From assembly GCA_025267735.1 (NCBI GenBank), contig CM046307.1, forward strand, positions 33,161,231-33,225,230: 64,000 nucleotides of DNA, written 5' to 3'. Shown piece by piece: positions 49,296 to 59,190 of this stretch. The position numbers and the translations under genes were made by a program. The notes beneath the pieces are model-generated. The model did not search any database. It was not told the origin of the DNA and was given only the letters and a program-made list of their open reading frames with translations. Numbering within the stretch: position 1 is the stretch's first letter; the number at the start of each line of letters is the position of its first letter. Source of the DNA: Mactra quadrangularis. Taxonomy: Eukaryota; Mollusca; Bivalvia; Venerida; Mactridae.

Positions 49296-49767
49296 TAGGG
49301 GTGTAACAATACGGTAAAAACCGTATTGCAATATATTGCAATATGCAGAACCCGTATTGCAATATATTGCAATACGTACCGGTTTTTCGCTTAGACATGC
49401 AAAGCATTAATTAATGCATGCACCTCGTCCTAATTGGATCAGCGTAACATGCATATGGGTATTTTCAAATGATCTCTTATCAAAATATTTGAATGACAAA
49501 TGTAAAATGGTCTATAAAATTATGTTAGAAAAATGCGTTGTTTGAAACAGAATTTTTTCTTTCAATTGACTAAATGTTTAACCTTTAAAAGAACATTACG
49601 AGTATTTCAAGTATTCAATTCATTTTAACATTTGTTTAAACATTTAACTATCAGATTCTGATACACTTAACTACAAAAACCGGTTTAAGGAAAAATGAAC
49701 CGGTTAAAAACCGTTAGAACTCGTATTGCAATATTAACCGGTATATCGGTTAACCGTTACACCCCTA
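49296..49767 (+). mobile_element. Short hAT-like element with TAGGGGTGTAAC ends
   Basis: The left end TAGGGGTGTAAC and right end GTTACACCCCTA are inverted. Flanking 8-mers ACATATGC and ACATATAT agree at 6 of 8. Internally, the palindrome CGTATTGCAATATATTGCAA repeats near the left end, and ACCGGTT-rich sequence lies near the right. It is non-coding, 472 bp. Confidence 0.8.
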
Positions 49768-49858
49768 ACATATATGCCCTATAAACAGTTGAATGAAATT
49801 TAACAACACAAAGTAACAGTAGTTTTAGTTCTCAAGATCTACACAAACTTTAGATTAT

Positions 49859-51631
49859 TACGGAGCCCCTAAAGTGACATTTTGCAATACTTTTTTTATT
49901 TTCACAACTATTTCGTTTAAATGTAATATTATTTCGTTTTTACGAAATATTATTTCGTTTTAACGAAATATCATTTCGTTTATTCGAAATATTATTTCGA
50001 TTAAACGAAATAATATTACGTTTTTTCGAAATAATTATTTCGATTTAACGAAATAATATTATTTCGTTAAATCGAAATAATTATTACGTTTTTTCGAAAT
50101 AATTATTTCGTTTTATCGAAATATTATTTCGTTTAAACGAAATATTATTTCGTTCAAACGTAATATTATTTCGTTTAAACGTAATATTATTTCGTTAAAT
50201 CGAAATAATTATTTCGATTTTTCGAAATAATTATTTCGTTTTTTCGAAATAATATTATTTCGTTTTTTCGAAATAATTATTTCGTTTTTTCGAAATAATT
50301 ATTTCGAAAAAACGAAATAATCATTTCGAAAATTCGAAATATTATTTCGTAAAAACGAAATAATATTTCGATAAAACGAAATAATTATATCGAAAAAACG
50401 TAATAATTATTTCGAAAAATCGAAATAATATTATTTAGAAACAAGAGCTCCGCTGGGCGGGGCATTATACGCCCGTGTGCAGTCCATGCTGTGTTCTATC
50501 TCATATGAATTCCCTGTGACCTTGACCAATGACCCCGGGATCTCAGAATAGGTCCCACCCTTAACTGGAGGGCTATCCAAAGCAAAGATTTTGAGAACCT
50601 AGGTACAAACATGGTTGAGTTATCACCGGACAATGTTTTTCAATATGATGCCCCTGTGACCTTGACCTTTGACCCAGGGGTCCCAAAATCAATAGGGCAT
50701 ATCCTTGACACATGGGCTACTCTCACATAAAATTTCGTGAACCTAGGTACATTGGTGGTTCAGTTATTGTCCGGACAAAGTTTTTCAAAATGATGCCACT
50801 GTGACCTTGACCTTTGAACTTGGGGCCCAAAAACATATAGGGCACATCCTTGACGCATGGGCTACCTTCACATAAAATTTGGTGAACCTGGGTACAGTCG
50901 TTGTTGAGTTATCATCCGGACAAGGTTTTTCAATATGATGCCCCTGTGACCTTGACCTTTGACCCAGGGGCCCCAAAACCATTTGGGAACATCCTTGATA
51001 CAAGGGCTACTCTTACATAAAATTTGGTGAACCTAGGTACATTGGTGGTTCAGTTATTGTCCGGACAAGTTTTACCTATTTTAAGTCCCAGTGACCTTGA
51101 CCTTTGACCCTGGGGTCTCAAAATCATTAGGGAACCTCCTCCACCCAAGGGCTATCCACACATAAAATTTGAGGAACCTAGGTGCATCCTTTCTTGAGTT
51201 ATCATCCGGACAAGCAATTGTCCACGGACAGACGGACAGACGGACAACAGCATAACATAATACGACCGTTTTTTCAAAACGGGCGTATAAAAACGAAATA
51301 ATTATTTCGAAAAATCGAAATAATATTACGTTTTAACGAAATAATATTTCGTTTAAATGCAATAATATTTTAATAAAACGAAATAATTATTTCGAAAAAA
51401 CGCAATAATATTTTGATAAAACGAAATAATTATTTCGAAAAAAACGTAATAATTATTTCGATAAAACGAAATAATATTATTTCGTTAAATCGAAATAATT
51501 ATTTCGAAAAAACGTAATATTATTTCGTTAAATCGAAATAATATTTCGAATAAACGAAATAATATTACGTTTAAACGAAATATTTGTGATAATAAAAAAG
51601 TATTTCAAAATGTCACTTTAGGGGCTCCGTA
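49859..51631. mobile_element. TIR element filled with a CpG-phased palindromic A/T array
   Basis: The ends TACGGAGCCCCTAAAGTGAC (49859) and its inverse (ending 51631) continue for roughly 35 bp of inverted match. GATTAT flanks both sides (49853-49858 and 51632-51637). The interior (49908-50434 and 51291-51583) is built of TTTCG, 5-6 A/T bases, CGAAA, then AT-only spacers such as TAATTAT. A second element (50440-51290) is inserted in the middle. A decayed relative lies at 56526-57088. Confidence 0.85.
50440..51290 (+). mobile_element. Element with ATACGCCCG ends and five ~145-bp internal units
   Basis: Starts AACAAGAGCTCC and ATACGCCCG. It ends with ACGGACAGACGGACAGACGG and a terminal hairpin, ACCGTTTTTTCAAAACGGG. 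Five tandem units anchor on TGACCTTGACC at 50517, 50657, 50802, 50947 and 51092 (spacing 140, 145, 145 and 145). Its architecture matches family M. It is non-coding and nested in the CpG-phased element. Confidence 0.85.
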
Positions 51632-51831
51632 GATTATACAATCAGTGCCAGTTCATTACTTTTTATACTATACATATATTTATTTGATATATTGTATTAA
51701 ATAAACAGAGTTGGTATGAAGTAGGGTTATACAGTATTATCAACTTTATCTTATAACTACTAGGTCAGAACAATTTCAAGTTGTTACACTTAAGTTGACT
51801 TGTGATTTCATGTACATTCAATCATGTCAAC

Positions 51832-52574
51832 AACACAAGAGAGTCCTTATAAGCCTGAATTGCTCACCTAAGACCATATGGCTAAAGAACCTAAGAAAAC
51901 CCAAACATGTAGGCATCACTCAAGAGGCAGGAAATTTGAAAAAAGCTACATGATCACTAGATAAACCCCTTTTTATAAACCAAATTAAAGCTGATTCAAC
52001 ACATTTAGAATATTTGACATAGGCCAGCACACCTAATCTAGCTTTCATGAACTCTTGTCTATAACCAGGCATTTAACTTACCCTTCCACAAGGCTGGCAA
52101 CATTTCTGTAAACCTTGTTAACAAAGGAAAATTAACAATATTTGCAAATATTTTGGGAGGGTATTACCACTTGTGATAATACTACAAGTACGGTAGTTCA
52201 AGGCCCTATAACTTCAGATTTATAACAATCCATGAAAAAATCAAATTAAAATTTATCTGGTTGCCATAGTGATCATTTCACATTTTTTTTCAAATAACTA
52301 TTGAGACAACCCTGCACAATGTGCTAAATGAGTGATGTAGGAAAAAAGTTGTTGACAATAAATTTGCTGACAATGACTGACCATAATAGTCAACAATATG
52401 ACATTGATAAATTTCATTCAACTGTCAGAAACACATACATTATCCTGCTGAATTAAATACTCACAACAGAATTTCTGTACTCAATATTGGTAATAGAGTA
52501 TTTAAATCAGCTTTGTTAAAGTATGCCCCGCTGAAAATTAAATAAATTTACCATTACACACAGGTGAGCTAAAA
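51832..52574 (+). mobile_element. Element with GCTCACCT ... AGGTGAGC ends
   Basis: Starts near AACACAAGAGAGTCC, with GCTCACCT at 51861, and ends AGGTGAGCTAAAA near 52574. The ACAAGAG start and inverted internal end resemble the other ACAAG-type elements. A hairpin MITE relative (52425-52540) lies in its right part. It is non-coding. Confidence 0.6.
52425..52540. repeat. Hairpin MITE relative (ACTCACAACAG type), copy 1
   Basis: CTGTCAGAAACACATACATT and AAATACTCACAACAGAATTT match the arms of the MITE at 57277-57399. A half copy lies at 15718-15775. Confidence 0.5.
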
Positions 52575-53180
52575 GAACATCTCTCTAACTTGAGTTGATA
52601 AGTTTTCTTACATAATCATTGTTCGAGGTAAGTTGTGTTTTTACTTTTCAGCAACTTTTTCTGGATTTTGTATTAAAAATAGTTTATTTATGATAGTGTT
52701 TTATTTATGAACATACATACATTTACGCATGTATGTAGAGATTGTATCGATGATAAAAAACAGTTAAATAAGTTATGTCACTAAATACAGTAACACAATT
52801 CAAGCACTTTATAGTCATTAGGACGGTCAGATAACTATTGTTTTCTTTTCTACCTTGTCTAAAAATGATTATTATTAATGCATATTACATTTCTGAATGA
52901 AACAGAGTCTAAAAAAGACATCATGACTCTATTCATGCTGGATAAAATGACTGAAAACAACTTTTTCTGAAAAAATAATTTGTGAAATACCTATAGCACA
53001 AACTCATTGTACCATGTGTTAAAATAGTTACAGCAAGAAGTAAGATCATTTCTGTCAGTAATTAACTAATTATAACTGTTAATGCGCACTTCACAAAACA
53101 CACTTTAACATTATTCAATCCACAGTGAATTGTCATGTTACCTCCCTTTGAATTTCAAACATACCATTTATATATATTAT

Positions 53181-56100
53181 CAGGCTTCCCAGCAGTGCCA
53201 AGTAAAAAACTAGGAAAAAAACTAAGAAAGCCAGCTTAAAAAACTAGGAGAAAACTAGGAAGATAATGCAAAAAAACTAGGACTTCTTTTAGGAAAGAGT
53301 TTACCATTTCAACCTGGAACTAAACATAATTACCATAGAAGACAGGCATAGAAGCTGCGAAGTTGACATTTTCTTTGCTCAGGCATAGACATCATGGTGT
53401 CATAGAGCCCAAAATGTTTTTTTCAATGATTAACAAGCAATAAAACATCAACAAACCAAAACAGTGTTCTTTATTATACAAAGCAAATGCTAGTTATATG
53501 TTCGCTGCAATTCAGTTACATTGTACAATTTTGCAAAAAAATTATGGAACTTGTGCTAGTTCTTAGGAAACACTAAGTAAATTAAATGCTTGATAATTGT
53601 TGTTAATCAAAAAAACAGTGCTATTATTCATGTTTGATCAATACTATTAGATATTAATTTAGTAAAGAAGGACATATTATCAACATGATTGTTAATATCA
53701 CATCTATATTCTTCTACATTAGTTCCTTTGAACACTCCAGATCATTGAATAATGATCTATAAACAACAAAAACAAGACTTTTGTATAACGTGTATTTTAG
53801 CACTTGGGCTAGTGGCTATACTAAACTATATATACATTACAAACTATTATATAAGTTGATAATTCCATGTGTTCAACAATATACTTCGTACAATACTTCA
53901 AATTGATAAGACGTATGGTAAACCGTTCAAATTAGACATATACATCTCTTTCAATTAACACCTCACGACAAATTTGAAACCTTGTGTCTTAAAACAAAAA
54001 TAAAAAATTTGTGAGTGTTCAGTACAGCCGCCCAAAGCTGAATGTCCTTTCAAATACTTTAGAATCGCACGATAATTTGTGCGATGAAACACGATGTTTC
54101 ATTGGTTTATACTCTACATAACAACTTTGAATTAACCAATCAAAGATCTTAACATGATATCAAAGGAAAATATTTTCTGCCTAATTCGCTTCGCTTAACC
54201 GGCAGAAAATACATTACATATAAATGATATAGTATACAAACACAAACATATAAAAAGCTACAAGAAAACATACACTGGGGCCCAAAAGTTTTTGAATTTT
54301 CATTCTTTCTTTGTGTTTTTACTGTCAGCATGGCCAACTAGCTGCACAATCCAGTATTTGAACAAGATGTACTATTGCAACAAACAGTACCATAAGCAGA
54401 AAAGCTATTGCCAGAATCTTGCTTACACCACACTGATAGACAATGTCCATGGTTGTCTAACTTGTCAAGCCAAGCAGGGTTGAATTTAGTCTTTCCACCA
54501 GGCATGGTTAGCAGGGTTAGTTATATGTTAGTAATATAAGACTAGCTAAAGCTATCTGAAAAGAGAGGTAGATCTGGCATGCATCTAGAACTACAGACAA
54601 CATGCATGCAATGCAACTTCTATTAAGATCGATTAGAAAGATACCATTATAGCATAGCTTGCAAAAATATAATAGTTCTTCAAAAATGTCATAGGTTTAA
54701 ATAGGTCATACAGGTTAAAGGATTTTTCTAGCAGCCAGACACTGATCAAACCAAAGCATTAACATGGTTGTTACCAAAGATATCAAAATAAACAATAACT
54801 GTCAATTAAAGGTATGTACAGGCAAGTGACAATGTCTTAAAATTTTATATTATCCATTCTAATTATTCCAGCATAAAGAAAACCCATTTCTAAATAGCAT
54901 TGGTGACATATAACTGAACAAATTAAAACAGACGACATACACTTTTTGAAAACCAAAGTAGAATACAGGGGGAATCACAAAGCTTTTTATAGATCTGTTA
55001 TTTGTTGTACTTTTTGAACATAGACATTTCAGTTGATCGTTTTTTGCCTTTTTTTTTAACATTCTGAGAAGATTTGGGTATCTTTGTGATAGAATTATAT
55101 TAATGTTGCTCCAATAAAAGTGCTAGTAACTTCTCATCAGTAAATGCTTATTTTAACACATAATCTATTTTTAGCTAACCTGACCCAAGTGGGTCTAGTA
55201 AGAAAACACCATAACTACAGTACCCACCAAAAGTTTGGAGACATTTTCAGATTGTATGCCTATTAAATAGCTTTAAGCAAACATTTAATAACTGTTTATT
55301 TTGAAATGCTTTGCAGTTGTGCATTATTTTTTGGTGATCATTATTATTATGACAGAGACAACAAAAATAGCATTAAAACTTTGTTACGGAAAATTATTAC
55401 AATAATCATGGTTTTGGAAGCTTTATGATTTCAGATGCTGAATCTTATAAAGTGTTGCATTCATGAAAATTGTTGTCATTTTATAACAAAACATACTTAA
55501 ATACATAAAAAATAATGTTTCTACAAAAATAAATCATCAAAATTCAAGAACTGTAGTAAATTTCTTTTGTCTCCAAACTTTTGGTGGGTACTGTATAAAA
55601 AAAACTAATATAAATATTTCGACAAGCAATGCATAACTGTGCCTGTTTCAACCACAATTATAATAATATAATGGGATTTTGCAAAATCAGGAAATGCGGA
55701 AGTCACAAATTTTGCCTGTATCTCCCTTTAATGCCAACTTAGTTGAAATGAAGCATTTTTATAAATAACATACAGTATATTGTATTTATGTCTAATGACA
55801 TGATTTTTTTCTGAAATTTCTTTGGTAACAACCTAGTACCCTCAGCATAAGCATCACTGGGGTAGACAAAGACAATCAACACACACCATGATCAAATGGC
55901 ACTGTTTCTTGATCACTAATAAAGAATATTTTATCAATACTGTCAATAAAGTTTATTTTAGTTAAAAGCTTTTGTTTGCCTTAGTTTCCACAGGTGGGTA
56001 TAACATGCAGCTTGGTAAGGCAACACTGACACCAGACACAATACCAGCATTGGAACATGTCAATTCAACAACTTTTGGCCATTATCTGCAAATATATCTT

Positions 56101-56268
56101 ACAGAATAACAAATGAGGTATCAGTATTTTGCAAAAAAAAAACCTTAAAATATAAAAACTAGGAATACTAGGAGCCTTTTGGCAAATACTAGGAAAAAGT
56201 AGGAACCCACTAAAAAAACTAGGAAAAAGTAGGAAAACTAGGAAAAACTAGGAACGCCGGGAAGCCTG
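53181..56268 (+). mobile_element. TIR DNA transposon with 6-bp target duplication, family J
   Basis: The ends are CAGGCTTCCC and GGGAAGCCTG, with TATTAT exactly on both sides (53175-53180 and 56269-56274). Many AACTAGGAAAAA-type subterminal repeats occur at both ends on the same strand. The 3.1-kb interior has no transposase frame and carries a nested TA element at 55218-55593. Confidence 0.85.
55218..55593 (+). mobile_element. Tc1/mariner-type MITE with 26-bp perfect TIR
   Basis: The left end CAGTACCCACCAAAAGTTTG continues to a perfect 26-bp inverted match at 55568-55593. TA flanks both ends (55216-55217 and 55594-55595). It is 376 bp and non-coding. The terminal sequence type, CAGT...AAAAGTTTGGA, is that of Tc1-like elements. 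Confidence 0.9.
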
Positions 56269-56525
56269 TATTATGTATATAAACGGTATGTTTGAAAATC
56301 AAAGGGAGGTAACATGACAATTCCCAGTGATTCAATCACAATCAGTACCATAACCACAAGACATTAAATGACTTAAGAAGTGTTCAGCTAAGGAGAAGAT
56401 GCCTAACAGTAGTATAGCCAACATATGTTGTGGTACCCAGCTGTTTTGTCTATTCTATTGATAGTAATTTTACCATTCTTACTGCAATCTAAGTCCCACT
56501 GCAGCAGCTTTTAACAACTTCTAAG

Positions 56526-57088
56526 TAGCCCCTAAAGTGACATTTTGAAATACTTTTTTTTATTTTCACAAATATTTCATTAAAAATTATTACATTGTAT
56601 TTGTTTTTTTTTCAAAATGATAATTAAATTTTTTTGAATTTACGAAATATTATTTCATTTTTCCAATTATAATTTCATTTTTACAAAATAATTTTACATT
56701 TTTTTAAACATATTTTTTTGTTCTTAGTTTTTAGAAATATCATTTGGAATAAATGTAAAAATCATTTTGATTAAATGTAAAAAAATGTAAAAATATGCGA
56801 CAAACAGGAAGTAGATGAGCAAGGAGCATGAAATCGCTTTACACCACATGGGACTATGAGATGAAGCAATATGCAAAGTATTAGGCTGCTGCATGTTATA
56901 GTTGCTGAGAAAACTGCAACGGAAATTTTGTAACGGACGGACAGACAGACAAGGGTAAAACAGTATACCCCCCTCTTCTTCGAAGCGGGGTATAATTACT
57001 TTATTTAAACAAAATAATATTTCCTTTAAACAAAATAATTGTGAAAATAAAAAAAATATTTCAAAATGTCACTTTAAGGAGCTCCATA
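56526..57088. mobile_element. Decayed relative of the CpG-phased palindromic element
   Basis: The left end TAGCCCCTAAAGTGACATTT and the right end AAATGTCACTTTAAGGAGCT match the ends at 49859 and 51631. Flanking 6-mers TCTAAG and CCTAAG differ by one base. The interior still shows ATTATTTCATTTTT-like units, but the CpGs have become CA or TG. A 5'-truncated family M copy (56787-56995) is inserted. Confidence 0.75.
56787..56995 (+). mobile_element. Family M short element, copy 5 (5' truncated)
   Basis: Lacks the first ~50 bases, including AACAAGTAAATC and ATACCCCCGCC, and begins at AAAAATATGCGAC. The 3' hairpin is present but has one G fewer (GCGGGGTAT). Confidence 0.8.
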
Positions 57089-57276
57089 CCTAAGCATATA
57101 CCTTCAACAGTGGCTGACAATTTCCTTATGTTATATTTTGATGGCGACTGACTACAGAAAGTACGAGGTACATGAATAATAATGACCAAACTGTAAATTT
57201 TGGTAGTATATCCTGTCCAGGAATCAAACCTTGGACTAATGTAAAAATACAAGCATTGTCAAATTTATTTCAACAG

Positions 57277-57399
57277 TCAGTGGTGCATACATTCACCCTG
57301 TTGATTTGAATACTCACTACAGTATTTCTATACTCAGTATCGATGTACATGTAATTAGATTTAAATCTGGGAGTTGATGTATGTGCCACTGACAGTTGA
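57277..57399. repeat. Hairpin MITE directly before opine dehydrogenase 2
   Basis: CAGTCAGTGGTGCATACATT on the left faces GATGTATGTGCCACTGACAG on the right, with further pairing of TTGATTTGAATAC against GATTTAAATC. It ends about 33 bp before the splice acceptor of the coding exon. Confidence 0.7.
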
Positions 57400-57452
57400 A
57401 CAATATAATTTCTAATTCACTCTCTTTTCAAGGAAGAGTACTAGACAGAGAG

Positions 57453-58685
57453 ATGAGAAGCTTGATTGAGAAACTAAATATCACGATATGTGGTGGAGGA
57501 AATGGTGCTCATACTATTGCTGGTATATCATCATTAGTTAAGAATGCAAATGTAACTGTGGTAACAATATATGAAGATGAGGCAGAGAGATGGGCGGAGT
57601 CAATTGGCAGGAATGGATTTGAAGTAAAGTTTAAAGGTGATAAAAAGATAACGGTAGCTCCTGAAGATGTAAAATTTAAAGTTACCAAGGATGTTAGATC
57701 TGTCATACCAGAATCTGATCTTGTGATTATTTGTGTTCCAGCTTATACACATAGTATATACATGAATTTGATATCATCTTATTTGAACAATAATTGTCCA
57801 GTTGTTGGAATGCCAGGACAACCTGGCTTCGAGTATGAAGCTTTGACCATTCTCAAGGAACATGGTAAGACCAACGCAATCATGTCCATAGAAACTATGC
57901 CATGGGCATGTCGTATTATCAAGTATGGTGAAGTGGTAGAAGTCCTTGGAACCAAAGATGAAGTATGTTATACATTGGTGGATAAGCTAGGAGGTGGGAC
58001 TAACGTTGGCCAATCAAAGATTGAAGAAGTAATGCAGACTTTGTTAGGACCAAAGCCAGTTCTTTCAAGAATGGAGAATATTCTGAAGTATACATTTCTG
58101 TGCAGACCAACTATTCATCCACCAATAATGTATGCAAAGTGGAAATCATGGGATGGTGTACCCTTGGACACACCGCCCCTTTTTTATCAAGGTGTTGACG
58201 AAGAAGCAGTCAGGTACCTAGATGGGTTAACAGATGAAGTGTCCCAGACAGCTGTAGCTCTTGACAACATCTTTCCAGGGTTAGGGTTCTCTGGTATTTC
58301 TACAATGAAGGAATGGTTAATAGATCATTACTCAGACCAGATCACTGATAAGAGTTCATTACTAACTTGCCTAAAAACTAACAGTGCCTATGATGGCCTA
58401 GTTCATCCAATGACCAAAACATTGGATGGAAAGTTTATCCCAGATTTTCAATATCGTTACACCCGTGAAGATGTACCCTATGGTCTGATAGTACTAAGAC
58501 AAATAGCAAGTATGGTAGATGTTTCCACACCCATCATAGACGAGATTATTAAATGGGCTGAGACTAAACTTGGTACACAATATTTGAAGGATGGTAAACT
58601 GTGTAAAATAGATAGAAGTCAGGGAAGACTGCCATTAACTTATGGTATCTCAACAATACAACAATTCTTTGATTTTTTCAAATAG
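57453..58685 (+). CDS. Opine dehydrogenase 2
   Basis: Codes for 410 residues in one exon, clearly paralogous to the enzyme at 42230 and similar along its full length, with about one-residue offset. Seen: CGGGNGAH (13-20), MPGQPGFEYEAL (120-131), SIETMPWACR (145-154), RPTIHPPIMYAKW (218-230) with presumed catalytic His222, then Arg335 and Asp340. The frame is open upstream to a TTG at 57396, but those codons belong to the intron: the pyrimidine-rich acceptor CTCTTTTCAAG ends at 57432, and the ATG at 57453 gives a length equal to the paralogue. Both genes therefore share a 5' UTR intron ending ~20 bases before the ATG. After the second Rossmann strand, gene 1 has VVDTFQDEAE and gene 2 has VVTIYEDEAE, so cofactor or substrate preference may differ. 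Substrate is unknown. Confidence 0.95.
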   Translation: MRSLIEKLNITICGGGNGAHTIAGISSLVKNANVTVVTIYEDEAERWAESIGRNGFEVKFKGDKKITVAPEDVKFKVTKDVRSVIPESDLVIICVPAYTHSIYMNLISSYLNNNCPVVGMPGQPGFEYEALTILKEHGKTNAIMSIETMPWACRIIKYGEVVEVLGTKDEVCYTLVDKLGGGTNVGQSKIEEVMQTLLGPKPVLSRMENILKYTFLCRPTIHPPIMYAKWKSWDGVPLDTPPLFYQGVDEEAVRYLDGLTDEVSQTAVALDNIFPGLGFSGISTMKEWLIDHYSDQITDKSSLLTCLKTNSAYDGLVHPMTKTLDGKFIPDFQYRYTREDVPYGLIVLRQIASMVDVSTPIIDEIIKWAETKLGTQYLKDGKLCKIDRSQGRLPLTYGISTIQQFFDFFK

Positions 58686-59190
58686 TAAACTGGTTGGAAA
58701 AGCAAAAAACTTTGAGTGCAAAGTGGTTGGAAAACATAATCATGTGTCGTATATACATGTACATGTAGTACATAACTAATTAACCCATCTCTTTGAAATC
58801 AGCACACCTTTTCACAAAATATTTTTACGAAAATAGTAATCGTAAGTCAATTTATTAAATTTTTCAATTTAGCGTCAGAAGGATATGATATTGAAAAAGT
58901 ATACTATGTTGAACAGAATTAATAAGCTAAAAAATGACCATAATGTTTCCTGCTTTTGACTCATAATGATTTTCATTGTAAGATTTTTTTTCGTGAAAAG
59001 CGCCACAGACTACTTAATTCACTTTAAAATACCCCCTGTAGAAGATCTGAAGATTTTCATCTACATGTCATATGTTTGAGTGAACATTAATTGTGGTATC
59101 ATAAGTCTATATTCTACTATGGGTTGAAATTCAAAATAACAGCATCAATAAAGTCCCATCAGATCACACAACAATTTACATTGGTGTACA

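Larger units (their letters stand above)
53112..56335. repeat. Hairpin MITE split by a 3-kb insertion
   Basis: Left arm 53112-53180 and right arm 56269-56335 are inverted copies. Shared blocks include TTGTCATGTTACCTCCCTTT on the left and AAAGGGAGGTAACATGACAA on the right. Removing 53181-56268 and one TATTAT copy restores a continuous palindrome of about 130 bp. Confidence 0.75.

Noticed and set aside
55218..55593. Possible regulatory palindrome
   Set aside because: The 26-bp inverted ends with TA on both sides mark it plainly as a Tc1/mariner MITE.
57396..57452. Upstream TTG extension of opine dehydrogenase 2
   Set aside because: These codons are intron sequence with a polypyrimidine tract and AG at 57431-57432; the ATG at 57453 gives the family length.
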